A stretch of DNA of 64,000 nucleotides from assembly GCA_910591455.2 (NCBI GenBank), contig OU342818.1:22978771-23042770 (forward strand), read 5' to 3'. A program made the position numbers and the translations under genes. Source of the DNA: Pholis gunnellus. Taxonomy: Eukaryota; Chordata; Actinopteri; Perciformes; Pholidae. Below are positions 14,664 through 27,600 of the stretch, piece by piece (the stretch's first letter is position 1; each line of letters starts with the position of its first letter). The notes under the pieces are model-generated. The model was given only the letters and a program-made list of their open reading frames with translations, was not told the origin of the DNA and did no database searches.

Positions 14664-17518
14664 TAAAGCTGCAAGCAGCATTGACCGGGCCCTCGCACAT
14701 TCACGCACGTCGAGGGTACTGGCAGGACTCTGGAGGACGCTGCCGTGCGTTTCTTTGACCATCAAACACTGCGTGCATGAGTTAGATGATATTTCCTGCG
14801 TCGACCAGCAGCGTAACAAGATCGCGTTGACAGGTCTTAAGCCTCAAATGTGTTGAGGGTACCTCCGATACAATCATAAATGAAAGCCTGTTAAGATCAT
14901 CAAGAAAATGAATGTGCGTGAATGCGCTTCAGGGTTAGTAACATAACAGACAGTCAGTTTACTGGGATGGGGTTCAACTCCCTGCAGTGTCCTGATTTTA
15001 TTTGGACTTACATGAAAGTTAAGAAAACAGTAGTATCATTTGCTTTTACTTGAACACTTTAATTTAACACCGTTTTCTTTTTAAGCTCTTCTGTAACTTT
15101 AGACTGTTTTGTGAAGCATTCATTGTGACATTTAACCTGATTCTCATGTAGAAGCTCTGGACAGATCATTTATACTAATGTCGACTGATATGGTTTGGAT
15201 AACCTACTGTTATCTAACTTTTGCTCTCCAAGCATCTTAGTTTGCACATATTTAGATCAGAGAAGTCTTTTTCTCGTGGTGTGCCCACAAACCCTTTTAA
15301 TAAGTTCAGTGTTTGGGCCGCTGTAGTTATAGAATCCTGCATACGTCCGTGCTTATCAGTAGGTGGCGCTATAACTATGAGTTAATATTGGCATGCAGAA
15401 GTCCTAAAGTCATGACAGTCAACAACCATGTCAAGTTTGGGACAGTTTTGACAAAGTACAGTTGAGTTACAACAGCTTGATGGATGATGGTGAACCATGT
15501 AAAATGGCTGCCACACCAAATCCATGTCGTTTGATGACACCTAAAGCTTTTAGTAACTTTCAATCACGAAGGTCTTGAGATTGTTCTGACCAAATTCTAA
15601 GTTGATCTGATTAATTTCCTAGGAGGAGTTCGTTAAAGTAGAGCGCCTGGAAATTGCACAAACGACGCTATAAATTCATACAAAATTCAAAATGGCTGAC
15701 TTCTGGTGGGGTTTAGAGCTTAGAGCCCTAAGACCTTTTTTTAAGTCTATATGTAATAAACCTACTTCCCAATTTATATCCATGTAGGTGAGACGTACTG
15801 CGAGGGCTGCATCGGCGAAATATTGTAGGGGGCGCTATCGAGCCGACTTGTCACTCTGAAACATTAAAGTCATATCAGATAACTACATTCAGGATTGCAA
15901 ATGTGTTTGACAAGTTTCGTTATGTTTTGAGCATTTTTAGCCCCTTCAAAAACACCTTCATTTTTCATGGCGAAGAATGCGTTGCCACGGCAACAGCTTT
16001 TCACGAAACAACAAGCTTTGAGTAACTTGTCATCACAGAGGTCTTTAGATTGTACTGACAAATTTTGAAGTTGATTCGATTATTTCCCTAGGAGGAGTTC
16101 GTTAAAGTGCAGCGCCTGGAAATGACAAAAACGACACTAGAAATTCAAAATAAATTCAAAATGGGTGACTTCCGGTTGGGTTTAGAGCATGGTCCCAAGA
16201 GACTTTTATTTAAGTCCACATGTTATACATGTGCCCACCAAATTGTGTAAGTCTATGTGAAACGTAGTGCGAGGGCTGCTTCGTCGAAATGTTGTAGGGG
16301 GCGCTATTGAGCCGATTTGCCACTCTGAATGAATAAAATCATATTATATAACTACATTTTGGGCTTGTAATCTGCGTGCAGAGTTTGCTTATGTTTCGAG
16401 CTTTTTAAGCCTCTCAAAACGACCTTCGTTTTTCACGGCGAAGACTGCGTCGCCACGGCAACGGCGTTTGACGAAACATCAAAAGCTTCATGAACTGGCA
16501 TTATGAACGTCTTACATTTGTGTGGAAGTAGTTTGATGTTGATCTGATTTACCTACTAAGAGAAACAAGGCAAAGTATAAAGTCTTTAACTTACTGTTAC
16601 CAGTAGGTGGCGCTATGACTATGATTAAAAATTGGCCTGCAGATGTCTTTAGGCCTGGAGTCTAATCAAACATGTGAAATCTGGTAAAGATCTGATGATG
16701 TGGAGTCGAGTTACATCAGTTTATTCGTTCATGGCGAAGGATCGAAATTCGCCGAGCCGCCACGTCGCCGCCCTTCGACAACTTCTTACAATCTTCACAA
16801 TGAAGCATGATCAAGGTCTTAAGGCTTTCCTGGCAACATTTGAGAGGGATCTGATTAATCTGTGAGGAGCAGGATGTCAAAGTACAAAACGTACAACTTC
16901 CAGTTGCCAATAGGTGGCGCTCTTACTATGATTCAAAATTTTCATATAGATGTGTTCTGAGTCAGGATGATATGACATATGAGAGATTTGGAGCAGATTA
17001 GACAATGTACGGCCGAGTTACAACTACTTCCTTTTTCATGGCGAATGGTGTTTTTTTGACGCCACGCCACGGATACATAGTACGATAACTTTTTGATCTT
17101 TGAGTAACATTTCACTGCCAAGGTCTCAAGAGCATACTGACCAAGTCTGAAGTCGATCGGGTTCAATCTCTAGGAGGAGTTCGTTAAAGTATGATGCCTT
17201 GAAACGGTCCAAAAACGTCATACACTTCAAAATGGCTGACTTCCTGTTTGGTTTAGTGAAAAATTCCAAGAGGATTTTTTGTACGCCCCATCACGTTCCA
17301 CATACCTACCAAATTTCATACAGCTAGGTGAAACCCAATGTTGGGGCTACTCAATAGGGGGCGCTAGCGAGCCAATATTTCAAAACGCAGCTGGACACCC
17401 CAATCAGACTGCAATTTTCACAAATTCTGGCTTGCGTGCCAAATCTCGAAAACATTCCAGTATCCCAAGCACCTCCTTTTTACGAGGAAACCTGAAAAAT
17501 AAGAAGAATAATAATAAT
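14664..17518 (+). repeat. Array unit A6, 2.86 kb
   Basis: This is a standard A unit with the conserved 5' end and module order. Its 3' junction (AAGAAGAATAATAATAATT) resembles that of unit A2. A perfect CTCF-consensus match starts at 16600. Confidence 0.85.
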
Positions 17519-18775
17519 TAAAGCTGCAAGCAGCATTGACCGGGCCCTCGCACATTCACGCACGTCGAGGGTACTGGCAGGACTCTGGAGGACGCTGCCG
17601 TGCGTTTCTGTGACCATCAAACACTGCGTGCATGAGTTAGATGATATTTCCTGCGTCGACCAGCAGCGTAACAAGATCGCGTTGACAGGTCTTAAGCCTC
17701 AAATGTGTTGAGGGTACCTCCAATACAATCATAAATGAAAGCCTGTTAAGATCATCAAGAAAATGAATGTGCGTGAATGCGCTTCAGGGTTAGTAACATA
17801 ACAAACTGTCAGTTTACTGGGATGGGGTTCAACTCCCTGCAGTGTCCTGATTTTATTTGGACTTACATGAAAGTTAAGAAAACAGTAGTATCATTTGCTT
17901 TTACTTGAACACTTTAATTTAACACCGTTTTCATTTTAAGCTCTTCTGCAACATAAGATTGTAGTCTGCAGCATTCACTCTGACATTTAACCTGATTCTC
18001 AAGTAGAAGCTCTGGACAGATCATTTATATTAATGTCGACTGACATGGTTTGAAAACCCACTGTTATCTAACTTTTGCTCTCCAAGCATCTTAGTTTGCA
18101 CATATTTAGATCAGAGAAGTCTTTTTCTCATGGTGTGCCCACAAACCCTTTTAATAAGTTCAGTGTTTGGGCCGCTGTAATTATAGAATCCTGCTTACGT
18201 CCGTGCTTATCAGTAGGGGGCGCTATGACTATGAGTATATTGAAATGCAGAAGTCCTAAAGTCATGACAGTCATCAAGCACGTCAAGTTTGGGACAGTTT
18301 TGACAAAGTACAGTTGAGTTACAACAGCTTGATGGATGATGGCGAACCATGTAAAATGGCTGCCACACCAAGTCCATGTTGTTCAATGAAACCTCAAGCT
18401 TTTAGTAACTTTTAATCACTAAGGTCTTTAGATTGTTCTGATCAAAATCTAAGCTGATCTGATTAATTCCCTAGGAGGAGTTCGTAGTACAGCACCTGGA
18501 AATGGGAAAAAACGACACTAGACATTCATACAAAATTCAAAATGGCTGACTTCTGGTGGGGTTTAGAGCTTAGAGCCCAAAGACCTTTTTTTAAGTCTAT
18601 ATGAGATACACCTGCTTCCCAATTTTATACATCTAGGTGTGACGTACTGCGAGGGCTGCATCGGCGAAATATTGTAGGAGGCGCTATTGAGCCGACTTGC
18701 CACTCTGACACATTAAAGTCACATCAGATAACTACATTCATGATTTTAAATGTGTTTGACAAGTTTTGTTATGTT
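17519..18775 (+). repeat. Array unit A7, 5' part only, breaks at the gene block
   Basis: The unit starts normally and follows the A consensus to TTTTGTTATGTT at 18775. There the expected TTGAGCATTTTT is replaced by unrelated sequence. The last 966 bp (17810-18775) are repeated on the far side of the gene block at 33726-34690, with modest divergence. Confidence 0.85.
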
Positions 18776-19170
18776 GTTACTTTTATGGTATGCTAATAAT
18801 AAACAGGAGTTTTGGTTGTTTGACAAAAAGGTGTGTTTGTAGGTGAACGTGAAAGTAACAGTTCTGCGTAGCCTGTTTGCATTGTGGTTTACAGGGTATT
18901 TATGCTGCCCTCTACTGGTGGAAAGAAAGAACACTTGCAGTGTTACTGTCATTCAGGAATAAGACAGAAAGCAACATTTAACAGTCTGTAGCATCTCTAT
19001 GTGGTTAACAACTAGCAGATGAAACATAGACAAATACGCACTAATTATATGTTTACGGGTATTTTTCTCAGTTTGCTAACGTGTTTCTTTCCGAAATTAC
19101 TGACTGTACCCTCAGCCGCTGTTATTTAAGAAGACCGTTTAAAGATTTAATTTTCACAGATGCCGCTGTA
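18776..19170. other. Left edge of the gene block, no gene seen
   Basis: This is single-copy-looking sequence between the broken array unit and the promoter region. No coding exon or clear repeat was recognised. It holds one minus-strand CTCF-consensus match at 18904-18918. Confidence 0.5.
18904..18918 (-). promoter_or_regulatory. CTCF-like motif, minus strand
   Basis: The reverse complement reads CCAGTAGAGGGCAGC, which fits the CTCF core CCASYAGRKGGCRSY at every position. It lies about 130 bp inside the gene block and points towards the + strand motifs of the left array. CCTCTACTGGTGG is also common in fish repeats, so binding is not implied by the match alone. Confidence 0.4.
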
Positions 19171-19179
19171 CAAATCCTG

Positions 19180-19330
19180 CTTTGCCACCTCTTTCCTCGC
19201 CTCACCCTCTTCTGTCACGGTGTGTGAGAGTCAGCAAACGTGTCAGAATACTCATATTTGATTGGCGGAGCTGCATCACGTGGGTAACAGCTTTGAGGAG
19301 GACGGACACAAAACGGAGGGTTATCCTTGT
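19180..19330. repeat. Segment homologous to the interior of a hAT element at 54.5 kb
   Basis: Roughly 110-150 bp here match 54505-54640. Shared blocks include TGTCACGGTGTG, CAGAATAC and TATTTGATTGGC, followed by CTGCATCA. The 54.5-kb copy lies inside a hAT-type element, so this is probably a fragment of the same family. Both copies carry an inverted CCAAT box (ATTGG). Confidence 0.55.
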
Positions 19331-19643
19331 GTTAGTATTGTTTCGTAGCTGTTGTGAAGTCCACACCGTAAACTATGAAGGAACTAAACATTGATTGCTC
19401 TCCAGAACGACTGAGACGTCAGTCAGCAGCAGAACTAAGAGGGAGAGACGTGTGGTGACCTCATTTATTGATCCATAATCTAGTGACCTGTTTGTGTAGC
19501 CGACGTGTTCATGTGAAAGCGAATGTGTGTGTGTGAGAGCGATAGATCACGACCTGCAGCGCTGTAACTAATTCTGAAAAGTAAAACTTCTTAAACTTTC
19601 CCCGAAATGTGTCTGTTTGAGTTCATAGAGGAAGATGTTAGAG

Positions 19644-19834
19644 AAGATCGTAAGTATCTTCTTCTTCTTCCTCTTCTTGTTTATAGGCGGATGGCATCCA
19701 AAAAAGTTGCATTACCGCCATCTACTGCATTGGAGTGTAGACCAGAAATATCTATCCCTTTCTCCAAACAAACATAAATAAATAAAACAAAATAAAGAAG
19801 TAAAATAAAGAAATAAATAAAGATCGTAAGTATC
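19644..19834. mobile_element. SINE-like retroposon with 15-bp target duplication
   Basis: A roughly 161-bp insert (19659-19819) is flanked by perfect direct repeats AAGATCGTAAGTATC at 19644-19658 and 19820-19834. One end is a CTT-rich tract and the other an A-rich tail of AAATA units. Long target duplications and an A-rich tail are typical of LINE-mobilised retroposons. The body contains ATTACCGCCATCTACTGC, a phrase that I recall from fish interspersed repeats; the family was not identified. Confidence 0.7.
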
Positions 19835-19899
19835 AAACGCGACCTTTCATTATTAAAGACTACTTTATTACTCTAGCGTATTGTTTGCAACTAACCAAC

Positions 19900-20110
19900 C
19901 AATCTACTTCCTGTTTACATCTGCACCCATCCACATGGCTGGTGTGCGTGAGTAGTCACGTGATATATACCGACGGCCCCTGTTGGTCCCGCCTTATCTT
20001 CGAATTCCAAGCGAGAAGAAGTGATTGGCTGAATTACGCCACGGTCAATCGCGTCAGCGACACGCCCACTTCCTGCTACATGATAAAAATCTGTGTGTTT
20101 CGCTCGCGAC
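19900..20110 (+). promoter_or_regulatory. Candidate promoter of the Helitron-type gene
   Basis: Just upstream of the inferred untranslated exon lie an inverted CCAAT box (ATTGG, 20024-20028), a CGTCA half-site near 20052, a CACGCCCA box near 20061, a CTTCCTG ETS-like site and a weak TATA-like GATAAAAA (20082-20089). Their order and spacing suit a start site near 20110, which is inferred and not seen directly. Confidence 0.45.
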
Positions 20111-20236
20111 TCGCTTTCTAGTTTTTTGCTGGAAGGTTTGTTTTGCTGTTATCAGAAGCCCGCTGGATCACATCTTTGAAGACCCGAAAGGACTCTACGA
20201 AGTTTGATCTCCAAACGACTTTTTCTCTCTGCTAAG
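20110..20236 (+). other. Candidate 5' untranslated exon
   Basis: The region ends in a strong donor, CTAAG|GTGAGT, at 20236/20237. It contains no useful start in frame with the downstream exon. The matching acceptor, TACTTTCAG, lies directly before the ATG at 21679. The 5' boundary is not determined and is placed at the presumed start site. Confidence 0.5.
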
Positions 20237-20787
20237 GTGAGTTTTCTGTGTGTGAGGAAATGTGATGTAACGTTGAAATAGTCACGTCTGTAGCGTTCTT
20301 GTGTCGGGGTTTCACGAGAGCGTTTGTTATGATGGCACATGTGTACAACAGTCTTGTTAGATACGATGTGTTTGCTAGTGTAGTGAGATTTGTGGGAATC
20401 TGCAATCTGATTTGTGGAGGTGCATTTCTAACGTAAATGTGCTTCAACAAACCTGGCGCTTTGTGCGTGTTTCGGCTGCTGGTTAACCGTGTTGATCTTT
20501 TAGGTGTCAAGCTAACAACATAAAGTAGAGCGAGATTGTATAGTGCTTATGTCTTCCAAAAGCCGAAATAGCAGTTGTTTTGGGATAAAATTTCAAATGT
20601 TCCCGCCATCACAAACTCACTTCCGCATTTGCACGTGACTGGGTACCTCAGTCTTTGTTCATACGTGTTGGTTTCTGTTGCTCTGAAATGCGCGGGAAGT
20701 ATATCACAAATGCAGCATATTAACCAGGCATATATGGTATATATATATACATACATTTCACATCATATATGGGAACTGCACACTCGC

Positions 20788-20910
<123 letters not shown>

Positions 20911-21496
20911 TATATTTCACATCATATACCACGTATGCCTGATTAATATGCTGCGCTTGTGATATAGACTATTACTTACACTTGCTAAAACTATAATATA
21001 AGGTTATCTCAGCACTTTCAGCTTCTAATCATGAGCCAGTTTCTCATAACTCATCTGGCATGAATTGCAATCCACTACAAAACAGACGAATCTGGCCTCT
21101 CAGTTAGTAAATACTTCCCGCGCATTTCAGAGCAACAGAAACCAACACTTATGAACAAAGACTGAGGTACCCAGTCACGTACAAATGCGGAAGTGAGTTT
21201 GTGATTGCGGGAACAAGTTTAATCCCAAAACAACTGCTATTGCAGCTTTTGGAAGACATAAGCACTATACAATCTCGCTCTACTTTATGTTGTTAGCTTG
21301 AGACCTAAAAGATCAACAAGGTTAACCAGCAACCGAATCACGCTCAAAGCGCCATGTTTGTTGAAGCACATTTACGTTAGAAATGCACCTCCACAAATCA
21401 GATTGCAGATTTCCACACATCTCACGATACCAGCAAACACTAGTTCACACAGTTGTGTGTGTGTGTGTGGCGCGAGTGTGCAGTTCCCATATATGC

Positions 21497-21559
21497 CACA
21501 AGGGTGCGCTGTAGAAGTAACAGCATTTGTGGTTGCAGTTCTATAGTGACCTCTTGTGG
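21497..21559. mobile_element. Possible 63-bp MITE-like fragment
   Basis: The segment starts CCACAAGGGTGCGCTGTAGAA and ends with a similar sequence inverted (TTCTATAGTGACCTCTTGTGG), giving imperfect terminal inverted repeats around a short centre. It lies at the end of intron 1, outside the larger inverted repeat. Target duplications were not clear. Confidence 0.35.
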
Positions 21560-21678
21560 TAGGTATAACATACTGCAGACTCATTAGAAATAAGCTTTCC
21601 TAACATGTAGCATTTTGTAACACTGAACAGCAGCATCGTGTAATGGCTTGACTAATCAATGAACTTTTATACTTTCAG

Positions 21679-24600
21679 ATGCCTCGTGGACGATCTTACC
21701 GACGATCTCAGGCAGGCAAGAGGATTGCTGAGATGCGCCGATCCTTGGAAATGAACACCCAACGACCCTCTGTTTCTTCTGGTATGTTGGCAACTGCTTT
21801 CCTTAATTGCTGTTCTATGTGTAAGCTGTATATTCTTTTGCATGTCTGGAATGTGCACTGTTGTGTTTAAATGGATTAGTTAGTATTATGTTTCATAGTG
21901 TTTATTTTGTTTTCCTATTCTGTAGTTGCTGGAACGGGATTTCGCAATCCTGTGAAGAAGTGGCCCACTTCTACCGCAACCGGGAAGCAGCACAAGTTGG
22001 TCTTTCTGGATGACTCTCCAGACAAGAAGGTATATTTGCGATGAAAAATTATCAAGAAAGTTGTGGATTTCTGTAAGATTATTCGTTTGCCATTCTAAAA
22101 ATGCCATTTTGTGTTTAGTTTGTCCTGCTTGTAGGAGACTCCCATCTGCGGGGGATTGCAGATGGTTTCGTGGAGATGCCAGCTGGATTTGCTGTTGGTG
22201 TCATGTCTACGCCAGGGGCCTCTGCAAAGGACCTGCGGACTGAGGTGCGGAATGCTGTGCTGGATCGTACTCCTGATGTTGTCTGTCTCTTGGCCCCTGG
22301 CAACAACCTCACTTCCAGTCGAACCGTCATCGAGGCTGGTGAAGAGTTCGCTCTGCTCCTTGGTAGTGTTCGCGAGAAATGGGATGAGGTAATATATCTT
22401 TTGTACTAGAAATGATGTTGATGTATAAGGTGTGAGGTTGGGTATAGTGTTTGGATAAAATAACTTATGAACATCTATTGTGTATTTGTAGGTGGTGGTG
22501 GTCGACTTTCCTCCAAGGCTCAACGTAGCAGTGGATGTGCAGGAGCACCTGCGAAACGAGTACCGTCGCAAGGCTGCATCTGCAGGTATGTTTAATGGAA
22601 TGTCACTTATGAAACGTTGCATGTGTACCAGTTAATATATGCCATGCCATTTAGATTTCCTATAATTTATGTTAAGTTGGTTATTTGATGCATACAAATC
22701 ATGATGCATTTATATAAATCAACGTAAATGTAGATGTCTTCCTAAAAGTCGTAATAGTAGAGATATCTGAAAAGAGATCACATCTGTGCAGTGCATAATT
22801 GTTTTGTCTACATCCTTTCTGTCAAAAAAGATTGTTGTAAATCATTTAGGCCGTGTCACTAAATCTCGCTTTTTCTTCTCACGTTAAGGTGTGAGGTACT
22901 GGTCTGTTGCCGAGCAGTTGCCTATGAACGACCTTCAGCTGTGGAACAGAGACGGCGTAAGTAACATATTTTGTTGACATGTGCAGAAGTGTGATGTACA
23001 CTTGTTTGTAGATTATAGCAATCAATTCATGGCAGCTTTATATTGATTCTTAGGTCTATGTGTTAATTATTTTCTCTTGCTTTGTAGGTGCATTTGAGTG
23101 ACCCTGACGGGATGCCCATCTTGGCAAAGGCTTTCTTTTCTGCTGCACACGACCACCTGCTGAGGAAGGTGCTCGAGCCAGTTCCTACCAAGAAGCCAGA
23201 GACACCAAAGACATCCCCTCCTGCTCGCAGGATCTCGCCGAAGGTGGTCGTGAAGGGAGAGGTCCGAGTGCCACGCCGACCAGACCCGTCTGAGTGGACA
23301 TTTGTTGCACGCGGCAAGAAGGTAAATTATTGTAGACTGTCATTTTGTAGCTGATTGTGCAAACACTTGTATAGTGTTAACATGGTATCATGTAATGGTC
23401 AAAGGAGACACGTGTTTAATTTAAGGAATGCTATTTTCATTACAGAGGCGCCATTTTGGGGAACCAGAGCAGTCTTGTGGTGCACCCAAGAGGAGGCTTG
23501 TTCATCAGCAGGTATGCCATCTTTAATTTATTTGTTGGAAAACATGGAAATATTTATTGATCATATTTGAGTTTGTGTGGTAAGGTGTCCATAACATGTT
23601 TTCTGCTTTATATTTCAGATTGTCAAGGAATGTTCTGTACGTCTCTGGAGGTTCAGCAGTGCCATCTTGGATGCCATGGATGCTGTTGTTCCATCTCATC
23701 TTCCAAGCCCACCAGAGAGCCCAGCAGAGCACCCAGCAGTCATTTCCCAATGCAGAAAGGTAACTAGCAACTACATGTTCTCGGTCTATAGAGTTGTTAT
23801 TAAGTCAGAAATTATTATAATTCCATTCCAAAATGTTGCAACTTGTGCTTACAAATGTTTGTTGTTCATCTCAATTTAGGAACGCCGCATGGGACGACCA
23901 CAGAAGGCAGTTTCACACAAGACGGTGACAGAGCAGCAGGTGTGTTTTCTGTGTATATCATATCTGTCTGTTGTGAAATTAAGTTGTATGCAGTGTACGT
24001 TCATTACAAGTAATGACATTTCAGCTTAGCATTGTGGAAATAAATGTGCTGAAAGTTAAATGTGGCATTTTCTTTTAGGTGGAGGTCACACCTAGTGTTG
24101 CAGCAATCCCTTTGGAGCCATCAGAGACCGTGGATGTGAATGCAGAGGTTGGTGTACTACTTATATATAAATGAGCTAACAGAACATGTTGTTAGTGAAA
24201 ATGCAGTTCAATTACACTGAAATCAGTTTTTAAGCCTTACTGTTTCTGTTTTCACGAGTGTCTTACTTATCACTTCATTGCCAAGTCATATATAAGTACA
24301 TGTTTGTAAGTGTTCTTTCTGGCTTTATGTTCCCCAAGGTGCCAATCCCCCAGGCTGTGGAACTCCCTCCAAGGCCAACGTCTCTGCCAGTGGATGTGAA
24401 TGCAGAGGTTGGTTTACTTATATTTAAATGAGCTAACAGAACATGTTATTGAAGTTCCAATTCGACGGAAAAGTAGTTGTTAAGCCGTGTCGTTGCATAG
24501 ATATAGATCTCCATCTATCTCTTACGTATCACATCATTGTCAAATAATGAATAAGTACATGTTTTTAATTGTTCTTTGTCACTTTATGATCCTTAAGGTG

Positions 24601-27600
24601 CCAATCCCCCAGGCTGTGGAACTCCCCCAGGCTGTGGAACTCTCCTCAACGCCAACATCACCTGCCAGGGCTCTGCCAGTGGATGTGAGAGAGAGTGACC
24701 ACCTTAAGGGCTGCACACAAAGACACATCAAAGGTCAGGCTGGTTCTAATCCTAATGAGTGTATCTGTGCAAGCAAACGGCAAGCGGCTGTTATCACTGG
24801 GACTGTTTTCAGCAAAGCGGCTGGACAGTCTAATGTGAACATGGGTCTTGCACGGAGTGTTGTTGCTGCAATCAAACATGTGATTACGCCTGTATGCACA
24901 TGGAAGGGGTCAGAAATTGATAGTGTATGTGTAGAAAGTAGGAAATTGGAGAAGGCATGCCATCAAAGTAATGTAGCAGAGAAAGATCTGTGCACGTTGC
25001 TAAAACAGAGTGCTGTGTTTGGCATTAGCTGGGCAGTTGATGTTGGCGAGCCAGAGTACAATGACTTTGAGTTCAACAGTGAGACTGTGCTGTCGAACAA
25101 AATGGAAGAACTGCTCGATAGAGATGGAATGTGTCTTTTGAACCTTGACGGTGCAGTTATGGCTGTTATTCAACACGGCAAGTTCTTCGTAGTAGTTGAT
25201 TGTGGCGTACGTGACGCCAAGTCTGGGTTGGCATCTGTTTATGGCACGCCTGTGGCCGTTTTCAACACGTGCATGGCAGACCTGATGTATCACATTAGAG
25301 ACCTGAAGGAGTCGCTAAATGCTGGGTGGTGGGGGATTCACAGCCTTTCAGTTCAGTACCAAACTGACATGGAGTGCGCTACTGGGTTTACAGACAGTGT
25401 AGACAAACATTCTGTCAGTTGTGATGGTGGCAACAGTGGTGACGTGAATGTTGCAACTGATGTTGAGGCAGGCAGTTCTGTCAGGCTTGGTAACAGTGTG
25501 AGGGGATCATTTCACCAGGGGGATGAGAGGTTTACATTTGGAGGAGTTCAGTGCATGGCAATTGCGTTGGTAAGTTTAGCAAAACATAGTAGAGCGAGTG
25601 TTTTCTCATGGCAGACAACAGATCTGGACTCGGTGTTGCTTTCAGGTGACCAGTTGTACACAAGTTTGAGAGAAAGCGACGCAATCAGCGGCAGCTCTAG
25701 TATGTTGTGTGTTAATGACTTGCCTAAGCAGAGAGTTATTGATGGACATCATTTTCAATTTAGCTATGCTAGCGACTTTGTGGCAGGATATGTAAATGTG
25801 GTTGAAGGTGAACTGATTGAAAATCATACCATCGCCACTCTTCATAGTGGACTGGTGCAGATCTTGTCAAAATACACCACATGTCTTCTGACTTTGTGTG
25901 CCAATACGTGTGCAATCATTAAGGGAAATGGAGAGTATGCAATGGTTGACTCGCATGCACGCAATGCTAGTGGCATGGTTGATGGAGAGGGAGCGAGCAT
26001 TGTTTTGTATTTCGCTTCAATGGACGATCTTTACCAGCACATTTGCCATCTGTCTGCAGGGTTTGGTAGTTATCTAAAGCCTTTTGAACTAAGTGGCGTT
26101 TGTGTCACTGAGAGTCCTTCAAAACCAACCAGTTTGCCACAAAATGTAACACAACTTCCCCATGTGAGTAGTCTTGTTGCACAACCAACAGTGCTGTGTA
26201 AAGATTCTAAAACATTTGTTACTCAGGATTTGGATTTTGTGATAGTTGAAGATGAACCGAACATCAACATTACCAGAAGTAACAAGCGTTTAAAAGTAAC
26301 ATCGAGTGGTAAAAGGTCTGCTGAGAATATTGCTGCTGAGATTGATTTTGTGGCAGCACAAAATGTAGGAAACCGGAATGCTAAAAGATCAAAGTGCAAG
26401 ATGTCATTTGGCAAAGAATCTGAACAAAACAAAACATATGTTTCCCAAGTTAACTCTGATGTTGAATTTGTTTGTGAAGTTGAAAATGTGAAGCTGGACT
26501 TTACACCAATCTGTGAACGTGTGGCACAAGCTTTGTGCACATGTTTAAGAATACAACATGAAAAAATACACACAGTGGAACCTACACATGTTGGTCAATT
26601 AGGAGTCCCATGCAAAAATGAAAGCATATTGGCTGATGGTAATTGTTTCTTTCGCGCTATCTCTCAAGCTATAAGTGGAACACAAAATAATCATCTCACA
26701 GTTCGCCGAGCTATTGTTAGACAGTTGGAAATGAATGCTGACCACTATGTGAATAATTTGAGGAGTGTGTATTCTTCAGTATCGCAGTACCTAACAAATA
26801 CTCAAATGCGAAAGGCTAAGACCTGGGCTACAGAACTTGAAATACAAGCAGCAGCAGATAAATTAGGAGTACACATATTTACATTTCTTGATGGGCGGTG
26901 GCTGAAGTATAGTTGCACCACCAAGCTTTTCTCCAAACATTGCATATATTTAGAAAATCTTGCTGGTAATCATTATGAAAATGTAGTTTGTGTTCATCTA
27001 CCTGGACTGCAGTCTTGTTATGGATCATGCAAAAACAATCTTTCATTTGACAAAGGGTACAAAACTAGATCACAAAAGACAAAACAGTGTAGTACATTGC
27101 AGAATGACACCTGCTGCTCAGCTGCTGTTGAACGTGATTCTGCTGATATTGTTGAAATGGCAAGTAACGTTCCGATTTTACCTGACACACCATACATGTG
27201 TAGAAGGAAAAAACAAGATACATCTGCAGTCTCAAATGTAAAGAAGAATGTTAAAAAACAGGCATATAGTTTATCTCCCTCAAAGTACGTAAAGAAGAAA
27301 AAGACTTTCCTTATGAAAATGCATTATGCGATTAATGCAATGTATCACCAAAGTAATAAAAGTGTTTCAAAGAAAAAATATATTATGCACATGGACGAAA
27401 TTAAACAACAAAGTAAGAGTAAATACAAACTGGATCTTCGTCATAAAGAGAAAATGAAACTATTGAGTAAGAATAAATACAAAACAGATGATGTCCATAA
27501 AGAAAACATCAGAGGTCTGAGTAGGTTAAAATATGTAAAGGATTCAAAGCACTGTGACAATGTTAAAATGATCAGTAAAAGGAAATACCATCACAATGCT

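Noticed and set aside
24487..24597. Hydrophobic N-terminus of the 8.4-kb open frame that looks like a signal peptide
   Set aside because: It is translated intron. A splice acceptor at 24596-24597 and in-frame upstream exons with matching duplicated ends show the real exon starts at 24598.
24799..26064. Integrated herpesvirus tegument gene
   Set aside because: Only the protease fold is suggestive, it is in frame with Helitron domains, and no other viral gene is present.
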